A stretch of DNA of 64,000 nt from Haloferax mucosum ATCC BAA-1512 (lineage in GTDB: Archaea; Halobacteriota; Halobacteria; Halobacteriales; Haloferacaceae). The DNA lies in assembly GCF_000337815.1 (NCBI RefSeq), contig NZ_AOLN01000013.1, forward strand, positions 1 to 64,000, in the 5' to 3' direction. A program made the translations under genes and the position numbers. Below are positions 7,040-14,860 of the stretch, one piece after another (within the stretch, counting starts at the first letter, position 1; each line of letters starts with the position of its first letter). Below the pieces are notes generated by a model. The model was not told where the DNA came from. It did no database searches and saw only the letters and a program-made list of their open reading frames with translations.

Positions 7040-8080
7040 ATGGTGTTCTGTATGAGCCTCATGCAACGTACGTTACGAAGGACAAGCAAATGGGAGAAAT
7101 CTGATATACGTGGGGAACTAAAATACTATATTGGTATGCCGACAAGATTGCTCTCTTTCTTCGGTTCCTACGACTTTCTAGCTAAAACTTTGCCAGGTAT
7201 TGCCTTCGTCATGGGATTTTTCCCCCTGTTGAAACATGACTCCGTTCCAATACCTAACTTATCAGAAAATATCTTGATCTTCATTTCAACATTGGCAATT
7301 ATTGGATTGTTTGGAACATTACTGGGAGAGGTGATTCACAGTATAGCAAACTTCTTAGAGGACGTATCAGAGGTTTTGAGGCGGTTAGCTCAAGATATAA
7401 AAACTTGGGTTGCGCATGGAACAGGGTTCCGTTTACCTCTCCCTTCTGAGGAATCTCTAAATCAACGGCGTCAGGAACAGGATGACGACACTAAGCGAAC
7501 CCTCCGAGATGAATTCCGAGACTTCGCGATGAAGTTCTATTCTAGACAGTTCAATTGGTGGATGAACAGGCTAAACGAAGTGTCGTATGTAGCTCGGGGA
7601 CACCGGACCCAATTCACTAGGAAACTCAGCTCACCGGCTTCTTCTTTTGCACATGAACATATAATTGATTTTGTACGTAAAGACCTCGATGACTCACCAC
7701 CCCATAACTATGATGACATCTACATGGTAGTGACTAGTTTATTAACTAATACTGGATGTGAGCGGGCATTTCGGTTCCAATCTCGTTATGCATTCTGTCG
7801 CAGTATGGCTTTTGTTACACTCTCGATCGGCGTCACCTACATCACTGTTATTGAATGTCCTACTTTTCTGCCTATACCTTCTGCACTAAATTATGAGCCA
7901 TACCTTTTATCATATTTTTCTGAAGGCTCAAATCATGGGAGTATAATTGGCTTTATCAGCATTCTCTCTATCATCATTTCGATTATATTTGCACGGGCAG
8001 CAGGCGCTTACAAGCGGTATTTTGTAGAGTACCTCGTCGCCGAGTTATATGTTGCAAGAGAATTCTTGGAAGATTCTTGA
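7040..8080 (+). CDS. Four-helix membrane protein of unknown function, AT-rich gene
   Basis: 346 residues from the first ATG; ATG 7052 or 7136 are alternatives. Hydrophobic segments lie at about 48-65 and 78-101. A charged soluble domain of ~150 residues follows, then two more segments at ~257-280 and ~302-325, before a positively charged KRYFVEY tail. The 2 TM - soluble domain - 2 TM layout with a YDFLAKTLPG entry motif recurs in archaeal proteins of unknown function. Codon use is AT-rich and quite unlike the core genes, a clear sign of transfer. The region upstream is extremely AT-rich and can supply a promoter. The next gene, 122 bp downstream, encodes a Panacea-like protein, so a toxin-like role at the membrane is possible but unproven. 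Confidence 0.65.
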   Translation: MVFCMSLMQRTLRRTSKWEKSDIRGELKYYIGMPTRLLSFFGSYDFLAKTLPGIAFVMGFFPLLKHDSVPIPNLSENILIFISTLAIIGLFGTLLGEVIHSIANFLEDVSEVLRRLAQDIKTWVAHGTGFRLPLPSEESLNQRRQEQDDDTKRTLRDEFRDFAMKFYSRQFNWWMNRLNEVSYVARGHRTQFTRKLSSPASSFAHEHIIDFVRKDLDDSPPHNYDDIYMVVTSLLTNTGCERAFRFQSRYAFCRSMAFVTLSIGVTYITVIECPTFLPIPSALNYEPYLLSYFSEGSNHGSIIGFISILSIIISIIFARAAGAYKRYFVEYLVAELYVAREFLEDS

Positions 8081-8202
8081 CATCATCTGTTCAGCCCAAC
8101 TGAAGATGTGAATAGAGCGAAAGGTCGTTATAACGGGCGGAGAACCACCCTCATTCTCATCACTCCTGAAATTTTAATAGCCCACTCCGACAAATATACA
8201 TC

Positions 8203-8670
8203 ATGGCTACAGGGACGTCGGATGCCGGGGAAGGCAAAAGGCATAATGCTGATAGTGACATCCGGTCCCTTTTGGAGTGTATACTTTCTGATTTTTCAAA
8301 TATTTCGGTGAAGAGAGTTCATAACCTCTCATACCTATCGGAGTATAAGTACTGGAGTGATTGTAAGAACCGTCTCACTACCGCTGAGTATCAGCCGTAT
8401 TTAGAAGGCGTCCATTCGGAAGACATTGCAGAAGCCCTTGACAATTTTAACGGAATTGAGACGCGAAGAGTCCAAGTTGGCAAGGACCGGGTTCTTACGC
8501 TAAAAGTGAAGGAAAAATATGATTGCAATCTTGATAAAAACGGGCGTGAAGTAGTTGAGCGGGTCGTGGACGATTTCGGGGAAGTCCCGCCAGCAACAAT
8601 TCAGCGTGTAATTGCTGATACGAAGGGCTTCGAGGAAGCAAATTCTGGAACTGCAATACAGTTCCAATAA
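8203..8670 (+). CDS. Panacea (DUF4065/SocA-like) domain protein, possible antitoxin
   Basis: 155 residues. After an N-terminal tail, the sequence follows the Panacea pattern as I recall it: a helix with VKRVHNLSYLSEYKYW, then LTTAEYQPYLEGVHSEDIAEAL with the typical aromatic-Gly-x-x-S-x-x-I/V signature, then a C-terminal helix EVVERVVDDFGEVPP. Panacea proteins (SocA family) are antitoxins paired with many unrelated toxins, including membrane-acting ones, or proteolytic adaptors. A TATA-like TTTTAATA ~30 bp before the ATG suggests separate leaderless expression. The natural partner candidate is the membrane protein just upstream. Composition is AT-rich, as for its neighbour. Family assignment is from pattern, not a search. 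Confidence 0.6.
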   Translation: MATGTSDAGEGKRHNADSDIRSLLECILSDFSNISVKRVHNLSYLSEYKYWSDCKNRLTTAEYQPYLEGVHSEDIAEALDNFNGIETRRVQVGKDRVLTLKVKEKYDCNLDKNGREVVERVVDDFGEVPPATIQRVIADTKGFEEANSGTAIQFQ

Positions 8671-9062
8671 TAGACTGAAGTGAATGGTAGGCCAACAGTA
8701 CGTAACGCTGAAGCCGAGCGAGTTTTGTGACCGACACGCGCGCTGTATTCAGCACGGTCTCAACAAACTATCAGCGACTGTGGGTTTCAACAGAGTCCTA
8801 TCTGTCGCCGTTGAGGTGTTAACGGCACTGTCTAGATAACCTAGAGTGAGGAACGCACCGTCTTTAGGTTAGTTGGTTAGAATGTTTGTTCAGCGAGCGA
8901 TTTGTGGCGAGTTATGAAGGAATCTGGGAACGTGGCCGGACGGAGAACACCGACCGGTGTAGCCACCCAACTTACCGCGACCGCTTATTCACTTAGAGAG
9001 CAAATCAGATTCTCTCGCAATACCGCATAAGTAGTCATATGAATAACATTTAATGTGAGCCG
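8671..9062. other. Gene-free stretch with probable mobile-element debris
   Basis: No gene is seen. Composition returns to core-like values around 8720, just before the right copy of the 11-bp repeat (8744-8754). A small perfect hairpin TCTAG/CTAGA sits at 8831-8845, with an imperfect inverted match to AACCTAGAG around 8872-8880. Such short inverted pieces resemble worn insertion-sequence or MITE ends, but I cannot name an element. The last ~30 bp hold a TATA-like TCATATGA for the next gene. Confidence 0.45.
8744..8754 (+). repeat. 11-bp direct repeat, right copy
   Basis: Second copy of TGTATTCAGCA, identical to 6809-6819. It marks the point where GC content rises again after the AT-rich island. 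Confidence 0.4.
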
Positions 9063-9518
9063 ATGAGAAATAATTCTATGCAAATCCGAGACGATATCAG
9101 ACATATTCTCCATGAACCCACATGGAGATATCCCATCGCCACGGGACTGATTTCAATTCCACTATCGCTTCTAATCCAGTGGTCACTCATCGACGAACCC
9201 GGCCTGGTGCCTCCCTTAGTGGGTGGTATCGTCGTGAGCGTCATATTTCGTCATCACTCTGTGCCGAGTCGGCGTCTTGGCTGGCGAGCGGGACTTGTTG
9301 CCAGTGTCGGAGTGGTCATCGGGACGCTTAGTTTCCTTCTCGAACTTGCAGGGGGAACCCACACCCTGTTCAGTGGAGGCGTCGCTGTTTTCTTTTTAGC
9401 TTTCGTAACGGGTCTATTCATCCTACTATACGGTGTAATCGGTGCAATAGGCGGTATCATCGGTGAGTGGGTTGGTCGAAAGATTGGTCGGCGAAACGTA
9501 GAATCATCACCGGCCTGA
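9063..9518 (+). CDS. DUF5518-like four-helix membrane protein
   Basis: 151 residues with four hydrophobic segments (about 22-40, 48-62, 76-97, 104-133) separated by short charged loops, and a Gly-rich last pair (GVIGAIGGIIGEWVG). The layout and length fit the haloarchaeal DUF5518 proteins, small membrane proteins without a known role. The ATG at 9063 has a TATA-like TCATATGA ~26 bp upstream. ATG 9078 (MQIRDD) is an alternative. It is intact and of near-core composition. No partner gene is next to it. Confidence 0.6.
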   Translation: MRNNSMQIRDDIRHILHEPTWRYPIATGLISIPLSLLIQWSLIDEPGLVPPLVGGIVVSVIFRHHSVPSRRLGWRAGLVASVGVVIGTLSFLLELAGGTHTLFSGGVAVFFLAFVTGLFILLYGVIGAIGGIIGEWVGRKIGRRNVESSPA

Positions 9519-10066
9519 ATCCATTCGCACGCTTACGTCCACGAGCAGAGGCGAGACCAGTACCCTGCACTCAGAACGCGGAAATAGTCGTCAAGTTGGA
9601 TAGTGTTCGCCCCCCACCCAAGACCAAACTGACAGTCTGGTCACGACTCCCGGTACAGTTTTGGTATGTGGTATCAAGTTGGTACATGCCGTTGTCAGGG
9701 TTCTTCCCGTTCGTGTCGGCAACTGTTCACCCGGCATCTCTCCCCACCCACCATCACATCAGAGCGGTTTAACGTGCTCCGACAACGGCGCGGTTACGAC
9801 GGACGCGCGTGGCTACACCGGTCGCGTGGCCGCGTGGGTTCGGGACATCGTTTCACTGAACGACCCTCAGTCGTTCCATTTTTAGCATCTCGGGTTCCAG
9901 CTCAACGCTGAGACGCCGGGCCGCTCTCGAAACCGAACCTGTGTCTTCCTTGTGTCTGGTATCTGTCTGGTATGGCTCTCAATCGCCGGACGGACGGCGC
10001 TAAACCGGCAGGTGACTCCGCAAATAGCAGTAAGCAATATGTCGGTCGCGTCCTACGAAACACCGT
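9519..10066. other. Gene-poor 548-bp stretch
   Basis: Several overlapping frames are open, but none has the acidic product and third-position G/C expected of a haloarchaeal gene. The stretch contains a terminator-like hairpin (9858-9885) and ends with the TATA-like CAATATG (about 10035-10041) of the zinc-finger gene. A non-coding RNA ending at the hairpin is possible, but nothing in the sequence identifies one. Confidence 0.4.
9858..9885 (+). terminator. Terminator-like hairpin with T-run
   Basis: GAACGAC - CCTCA - GTCGTTC gives a perfect 7-bp stem with a 5-nt loop (9858-9876), followed within three bases by TTTTT. On the plus strand it could end a transcript from the DUF5518-like gene 340 bp upstream or an unrecognised RNA. 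Confidence 0.45.
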
Positions 10067-10219
10067 ATGGACGACACCACCGGTTCGGATGCGTGCGTTG
10101 TCGAGTCGCCGAAGGGCAGACCGTGTCCCATCTGCGAGACGTCGATGCACCACCGACACTGCAAGTACGTCTGTCCCGAACACGGTGTCGTCTACGACTG
10201 TAGCGATACGTTCTGGTAA
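10067..10219 (+). CDS. 50-residue zinc-finger micro-protein
   Basis: A 51-codon ORF with ATG at 10067 and TAA at 10217-10219. The product has four clustered Cys with His between them (CPICETSMHHRHCKYVCPEH), giving two knuckles that could hold one zinc, and a conserved-looking VVYDCSDTFW end. Small zinc-finger proteins of this type are widespread in haloarchaea and several affect biofilm formation or swarming in Haloferax; which one this is cannot be said from sequence alone. The CAATATG box is ~28 bp upstream, so leaderless expression fits. Phytoene synthase follows 183 bp downstream on the same strand. Its acidic start and third-position G/C support a real gene. Confidence 0.75.
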   Translation: MDDTTGSDACVVESPKGRPCPICETSMHHRHCKYVCPEHGVVYDCSDTFW

Positions 10220-10402
10220 CGACACCTGACACGAATCAGCACAACAACCATCGCCGTGCAGTCTGTGGATTCATCGGTGGACCTCACGACTGCACGAAAT
10301 ATTATGTCGTCAGCGCCCAACTAAGAAGGTGAGACCACTTACGTCCCGTTCGGTCACCTTCCTCAGTCCCGAGAGAGGGACGGTCACGCGGTACACGAAA
10401 CG

Positions 10403-11422
10403 ATGCTCAACGAATCACAGGTCGAAGCCGGAAAAGAGATACAACAACGGACGGGAAAGACGTTTTACTTCGCAACGCGACTCCTCCCGGAGCGCGTGAG
10501 ACACGCGACGTACGTCCTCTACGCGTTCTTCCGCGTCGCCGACGAGGTCGTCGATGCCGAAGAGACCGCCCCACCGGAACAACAACGTGAGCGACTCGAA
10601 CAACTCCGAGCGGAGGCGCTCGGAGAAATCGAGACCGACGACCCGGTGTTGTCGGCGTTCGCCGACCTGCGGGAGCGATACGACATCGACTCCGACGACG
10701 TGAACGTCTTCATCGACGCGATGGAGTCCGACATCCACAAAGACCGGTACGCGACGTACGAGGAGTTGGCGGCGTACATGGACGGGTCGGCGTCGGCCGT
10801 CGGGCGCATGATGACGGCCGTGATGCGCCCCGACGACCCCGAACGGGCGCTCCCGCACGCGACGGCACTCGGACAGGCGTTCCAGCTGTCGAACTTCCTG
10901 CGCGATGTCGGCGAGGATGTCGTCGAACGCGACCGCGTCTACCTCCCGGAGACGACGCTGGAGCGCCACGGCGTCGGTGCCGAACAGATTCTCGACCTCG
11001 AATTCGACAGTCGCGTCGCCGGAGTGATGCGCGACGAACTCCGCAGGACGGAGTCGCTGTACCGAGACGGCGTCGCGGGTATCGAGTATCTCCCCGCAGA
11101 CTGCCAGTTCCCGGTGCTCCTGTCTGCGGTGCTGTACGCCGACCACCATCGGTCCATTCGGAATTTCGGCTACGACACGCTCTCTACGACGCCCGAACTG
11201 AGCTTCAGCCGGAAGCTCTTCTTGCTCGGGAAGACGGCGGCCTACTGGGCCGTCTGGCGCGACCCAGTGGCCGTGTTCAAAGCCGTGAGCGTCGTCCCGT
11301 ACCCGGAAGACGACGATTTCGAAGCCGACGTCGGCCCCGGCACGTCGCCGGTCGGCAAATCGCGGAACCGGAGTCGCGTCACCGGCTGGATTCGCTCGCT
11401 GAGCCGCTGGGGGTCGGACTAG
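10403..11422 (+). CDS. crtB: Phytoene synthase
   Basis: 339 residues of the squalene/phytoene synthase family, condensing two geranylgeranyl diphosphates to phytoene, the first committed step to bacterioruberin. The two Asp-rich metal/diphosphate motifs are present: DEVVD (47-51) and DVGED (169-173) within NFLRDVGEDVVERDRVYLP. The N-terminal RTGKTFYFATRLLPE is typical. The last ~40 residues are a variable, likely disordered tail. No TATA box sits at the leaderless distance; the nearest, AATATTAT around 10298, implies a leader of ~80 nt. The later pathway genes lie immediately downstream but convergent, so crtB is controlled apart from them. Confidence 0.93.
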   Translation: MLNESQVEAGKEIQQRTGKTFYFATRLLPERVRHATYVLYAFFRVADEVVDAEETAPPEQQRERLEQLRAEALGEIETDDPVLSAFADLRERYDIDSDDVNVFIDAMESDIHKDRYATYEELAAYMDGSASAVGRMMTAVMRPDDPERALPHATALGQAFQLSNFLRDVGEDVVERDRVYLPETTLERHGVGAEQILDLEFDSRVAGVMRDELRRTESLYRDGVAGIEYLPADCQFPVLLSAVLYADHHRSIRNFGYDTLSTTPELSFSRKLFLLGKTAAYWAVWRDPVAVFKAVSVVPYPEDDDFEADVGPGTSPVGKSRNRSRVTGWIRSLSRWGSD

Positions 11423-11511
11423 CGGGGACGGAGTCGGTCCCGAGCGGTTACATTACAGTCAAACAATTTCGACACCGCGTGGTGGGGGGGGTTACGAGTC
11501 GAAAACAGTAC

Positions 11512-12396
11512 CTATGACCGCCACGGAAGGCGTCGAGGGAGACGGAACAACTGCGAGTCGAATCGCTCGGTCCGGAGGAGACCGACACCGAAGAGACCGG
11601 CGACGGCGACGGGTATCCAGTTACCGAACCACGCGTTGATACCGCCCCAGAGGATGACGAAACTCACCAAATCGTCGAGCATGAACTCGGTCGCATCGAG
11701 TCGGTCGAGGAGCGCCTCGCGGTCGAACGCCCAGTCGAGCGTGACGACGGCGATGGTGGCGCTGACGACCCAGCCGGCGTAGTTCGACAGCGGAACGTCG
11801 TAGAAGAGTATCGCGTCGTCGGCCAGTCGGTAGTACTCCCAAAAACCGAGTGCGACTGCGCCGGGGTCGAGCACAACGTCCATTGCGAGTACGGCGGCGA
11901 TGACGACCGCGAGCCTGACGAGCGTGTTTCTCGCGCGGTCGCCGAGCAAGAGCAGACACAGGAGATAGGCGTTCATCACGAGCGGGATGAAAAAGACGGG
12001 GAGTCCGATGGGGACGCCCGCGACTGTCGGCCCGAGATCGACGCCGTAGTAGAACCAGCCGTAGGGCTGTCCGGTCGTGATGCCGGTGTATTCGATGGCG
12101 TAGGCGTACCCGGTGAGTGCGGCGATACCGAATGCGGCCCGCCGCGTGACAAGCGGCAAGACGCCCACGATAAGCGGCGACCGCATGACGAGCGTCCCGA
12201 AGAGGATGAGAGACGCGTGGAACGCTACCGGTTCGGGGAGCCACCCCATGGCACTGGCGACGAGGAGCACCGCGCCGTTCAGCGGGAAGAACACCGAGAT
12301 GGTGAACCGATTGTCGCGGACGAGTTGGTCGAGCGCGAGTTCGGTCTCTCGGCGCGTCTGCGGTAGTTCCGGGAGTCGCATCCGCAAATCAGCCAT
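11512..12396 (-). CDS. cruF: Bisanhydrobacterioruberin hydratase (CruF-type)
   Basis: 294 residues with about seven hydrophobic helices, matching the haloarchaeal CruF carotenoid hydratase, which adds water to the terminal double bonds of bisanhydrobacterioruberin to finish bacterioruberin. Recognisable features are the GYAYAIEYTGITTGQPYGWF segment and the DPGAVALGFWEY segment. The ATG at 12396 overlaps the stop of lyeJ by 8 bp; a GTG three codons earlier is an alternative. Last gene of the crtD-lyeJ-cruF operon; the protein acts in the membrane. The function is firm from family and context, as this trio defines the C50 carotenoid branch in haloarchaea. Confidence 0.88.
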   Translation of the reverse strand: MADLRMRLPELPQTRRETELALDQLVRDNRFTISVFFPLNGAVLLVASAMGWLPEPVAFHASLILFGTLVMRSPLIVGVLPLVTRRAAFGIAALTGYAYAIEYTGITTGQPYGWFYYGVDLGPTVAGVPIGLPVFFIPLVMNAYLLCLLLLGDRARNTLVRLAVVIAAVLAMDVVLDPGAVALGFWEYYRLADDAILFYDVPLSNYAGWVVSATIAVVTLDWAFDREALLDRLDATEFMLDDLVSFVILWGGINAWFGNWIPVAVAGLFGVGLLRTERFDSQLFRLPRRLPWRS

Positions 12397-13255
12397 ACAC
12401 GACACTCCAAAGTGCCCCGACGGTGATTAGCATGCCGACTACGGTGTTCAAAACCGGATACCACCAGTAGGCCTGCTCGACATCGACACCGGAAAACGCG
12501 ATGCCGAGGACGACGACCGGATAGGCCGCGAGCACCCCACCGAGTCGAACATCCACGGCGGCGAAGGCCGCGGCGGCGAGACCCCACGCCACAGCGCAGT
12601 AGGCGTAGGTTCGACGCTCACCGAGCGCCGTCGCAGTCGTTCGAATCCCGGCTTCGCGGTCGGGGTCGATGTCCGGAATCGCCGAGAACGTGTGCATGCC
12701 CATCGTCCAGAACCACGCACCCGCGACGGCGAGTGGTGGCGGAGACACACCCGCGACTGTCGCGTACGCGGCCACGCCCGGCAGGATATACAGGCCGTTC
12801 GAGACGGAATCGAGGAGCGGCGTGGTCTTGAATCGGAACGGGGGTGCGCTGTATTCGACGGCGAGAAACCCGTACGCGACGAGCCACGGCCACGCGACCT
12901 GCGGTGTGAAAGCGAACAGACCGACGCCGAGGACGCCGCTTCCGACGACGACCCCGAGGTTCAGTGGGTCGCCGCGCCAGCGCGCCTCCCGGTCGTCTTT
13001 CTTCGGATTGGATTCGTCGATGTCGGCGTCGAACACGTCGTTGACGCCGTAGAGAAACACGTTCGCGGGAACGAGGAAGTACGCGAACAGCAGACTCGAC
13101 TCGATTGTGAACAGGTCCGCAAGCGTGTTGGCGGCGGCGGTCACGCCGACGATAACCGGCCCGGCGAGATAGAGCCAAAACCGCGGCCGCGAGAGGACAA
13201 ACAGGTAGTTGAGTCGGTCTCGAACGCCGCGTGCGCCGTCTGTATTCGTCGCCAT
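12389..13255 (-). CDS. lyeJ: Lycopene elongase (UbiA-family prenyltransferase)
   Basis: 288 residues from ATG 13255 (MATNTDGARG), chosen because it lies 9 bp after the crtD stop; the longer frame from 13318 would overlap crtD by 55 bp with a non-acidic, Arg-rich extension. UbiA-type membrane protein with the first Asp-rich motif NDVFDADIDESNPKKDD and the second DIDPDREAG. It transfers dimethylallyl units to both ends of lycopene and hydrates them (C40 to C50). Around eight hydrophobic helices. Flanked by crtD and cruF in one operon with overlapping ends, indicating coupled translation. Confidence 0.9.
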   Translation of the reverse strand: MATNTDGARGVRDRLNYLFVLSRPRFWLYLAGPVIVGVTAAANTLADLFTIESSLLFAYFLVPANVFLYGVNDVFDADIDESNPKKDDREARWRGDPLNLGVVVGSGVLGVGLFAFTPQVAWPWLVAYGFLAVEYSAPPFRFKTTPLLDSVSNGLYILPGVAAYATVAGVSPPPLAVAGAWFWTMGMHTFSAIPDIDPDREAGIRTTATALGERRTYAYCAVAWGLAAAAFAAVDVRLGGVLAAYPVVVLGIAFSGVDVEQAYWWYPVLNTVVGMLITVGALWSVVYG

Positions 13256-13263
13256 CGTCGCGG

Positions 13264-14766
13264 TTACCTCGCGTCTTCGGCCATCTCTTCTGCGGTGAGT
13301 TGCCCGCTGATGAGACACATCGGCACGCCGATTCCTGGCGTGGTGAACGACCCAGTGAAGTAGAGACCGTCAACCGCCTTCGACCCGTGGGGCGGCCGGA
13401 GAAGCGCCGTCTGAAAGAGCGTGTGTGCGAGACCGAGCGCGGTCCCCTCGGTGCTGTTGTACCGCGACTCGAAGTCGCTCACGCAGAACGACTCCTCGAC
13501 GACGATGCGGTCTCGAAGGTCAACACCGGTGTTCTCGGCGATATCGTCGAGCACGAGGTCGCGGTAGGACTCGCGGAGTTCGGGTGTGTCCTCCAACCCG
13601 GCGGCGATTGGCACGAGTGCGAAGAGGTTGCTGTGGCCCTCGGGTGCGACCGCGTCGTCTGTCTTCGAAGGGACACAGAGGTAGTACGCTGGGTCGTCGG
13701 GCCACGATGGGTCTTCGAAAATCGTCTCGAAGTGGTCGTCCCACTCGGTCGGGAGAACGAGCGTGTGGTGGGCGAGTTCGTCTACGTCGCCTTCGACGCC
13801 GAGATAGAGGAGGAACGCCGAGGGCGCGTAAGTTCGAGACTCCCAGTAGTCGGCGTCGTACTGGCGTTTACGTCCGGGAAGTAGTTCCTGTTCCGTGTGG
13901 GCGTAGTCGGCGTCGCTCACCACTTGGTCACAGAGGAACTCGTCGCCGTCTTCGGTTCTGACTGCGAATCCGCCGCGACGACCGGCGATTTCGGCGACGG
14001 GCGCGTTCGTGTGGAACTCGACGCCGAGTTCTTCGCCGAGCGAGACCATCGCATCGACGACGCCCGCGAGACCGCCGTCGGGGTAGTACACACCCATGTT
14101 GAAATCGACGTGGCTCATGAGGTTGTACAGCGCCGGCGTGTTGTTCGGCGCGCCGCCGAGGAACACCAGCGTGTACTGCATGATTTGCTGGAGCTTGGGG
14201 TGGTCGAAATACTTCTCGACGTGGTCCTGCATCGACCCGACGAGCGACAGCCCCCACGCATTTTTGAACACGTCGGCGTCGATGTAATCCGTCAGATTCG
14301 GACGGTCGGTGTAGACGAAATGCTCCATCCCGATGCGGTAGTTTCGCTCCGACTTCCGGAGATAGTCGTCGAGTTTGTCGCCCGCGCCGGGTTCGTAGGA
14401 CTCGAACACCGCTTTGTTCGTTTCGAGGTCCGGAACCATGTCCACCTTGTCGCCGTCTTTGAAGAAGATGCGATAGTGGGGGTCGAGGCGGGTGAGTTCG
14501 TAGTAGTCGGAGGGGTGCTTGCCGAAGTACTCGAAGAACCGCTCGAACACGTCGGGCATCAGATACCACGACGGACCCATGTCGAATCTGAATCCGTCGC
14601 GTTCGAGCGTGCTCGCTCGGCCGCCGAGTTGTTCGTTTTTCTCTAACAGCGTCACGTCAGCGCCGGCATCGGCGAGATAGCAGGCTGTCGAGAGACCGCC
14701 GAACCCGCCACCGACGACGACAACCGATTCGCCAGCGAGTGAATCGAGGGCCGAGACAGAATCCAT
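13264..14766 (-). CDS. crtD: Carotenoid 3,4-desaturase (CrtD, CrtI family)
   Basis: 500 residues of the phytoene desaturase-like flavoprotein family. The Rossmann motif VVVGGGFGGLSTACYLADAG is near the N-terminus, followed by LLEKNEQLGGRAST; the C-terminal FAD motif GLYFTGSFTTPGIGVPMCL is intact. In the bacterioruberin pathway this gene, placed first in front of lyeJ and cruF, is the 3,4-desaturase; a phytoene-desaturating role cannot be excluded from sequence alone. The start MDSVSALD (14766) is preferred over the upstream ATG at 14793, because that ATG forms part of a TATA-like TTTATG ~28 bp upstream. Divergent from an SDR gene. Confidence 0.88.
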   Translation of the reverse strand: MDSVSALDSLAGESVVVVGGGFGGLSTACYLADAGADVTLLEKNEQLGGRASTLERDGFRFDMGPSWYLMPDVFERFFEYFGKHPSDYYELTRLDPHYRIFFKDGDKVDMVPDLETNKAVFESYEPGAGDKLDDYLRKSERNYRIGMEHFVYTDRPNLTDYIDADVFKNAWGLSLVGSMQDHVEKYFDHPKLQQIMQYTLVFLGGAPNNTPALYNLMSHVDFNMGVYYPDGGLAGVVDAMVSLGEELGVEFHTNAPVAEIAGRRGGFAVRTEDGDEFLCDQVVSDADYAHTEQELLPGRKRQYDADYWESRTYAPSAFLLYLGVEGDVDELAHHTLVLPTEWDDHFETIFEDPSWPDDPAYYLCVPSKTDDAVAPEGHSNLFALVPIAAGLEDTPELRESYRDLVLDDIAENTGVDLRDRIVVEESFCVSDFESRYNSTEGTALGLAHTLFQTALLRPPHGSKAVDGLYFTGSFTTPGIGVPMCLISGQLTAEEMAEDAR

Positions 14767-14860
14767 GGGGCTTTGTAAGGAGGTTGAGAACATAAATCGA
14801 CTGACCGAGGCGGTGTCACACGGCAGGTATCTTTAGGGCCGCCGCTTCCGTACGGCCTCC
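14767..14860. promoter_or_regulatory. Divergent promoters crtD / SDR
   Basis: A 94-bp divergent region. TTTATG (minus strand, 14791-14796) lies ~28 bp before the crtD ATG; CTTTAG (plus strand, 14831-14836) lies ~28 bp before the SDR ATG. Both suit leaderless transcripts. The two elements are ~40 bp apart, so one regulator could affect both. Confidence 0.6.

Noticed and set aside
6814-7089. 91-codon minus-strand ORF in the AT-rich promoter region
   Set aside because: Basic, Ile/Asn-rich translation of AT-rich DNA that overlaps the promoter and start of the membrane-protein gene; no domain pattern.
9902-10225. 107-codon minus-strand ORF
   Set aside because: Antisense to the 50-residue zinc-finger gene, Arg-rich, no haloarchaeal acidic character.
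13264-13318. 55-bp crtD/lyeJ overlap from the longer lyeJ start
   Set aside because: The extension is Arg-rich and non-acidic; ATG 13255, 9 bp after the crtD stop, gives a normal N-terminus, so no long overlap is needed.
14767-14793. Upstream ATG 14793 as crtD start
   Set aside because: That ATG is part of the TATA-like TTTATG for a leaderless start at 14766; the extra nine residues are not typical of the family.
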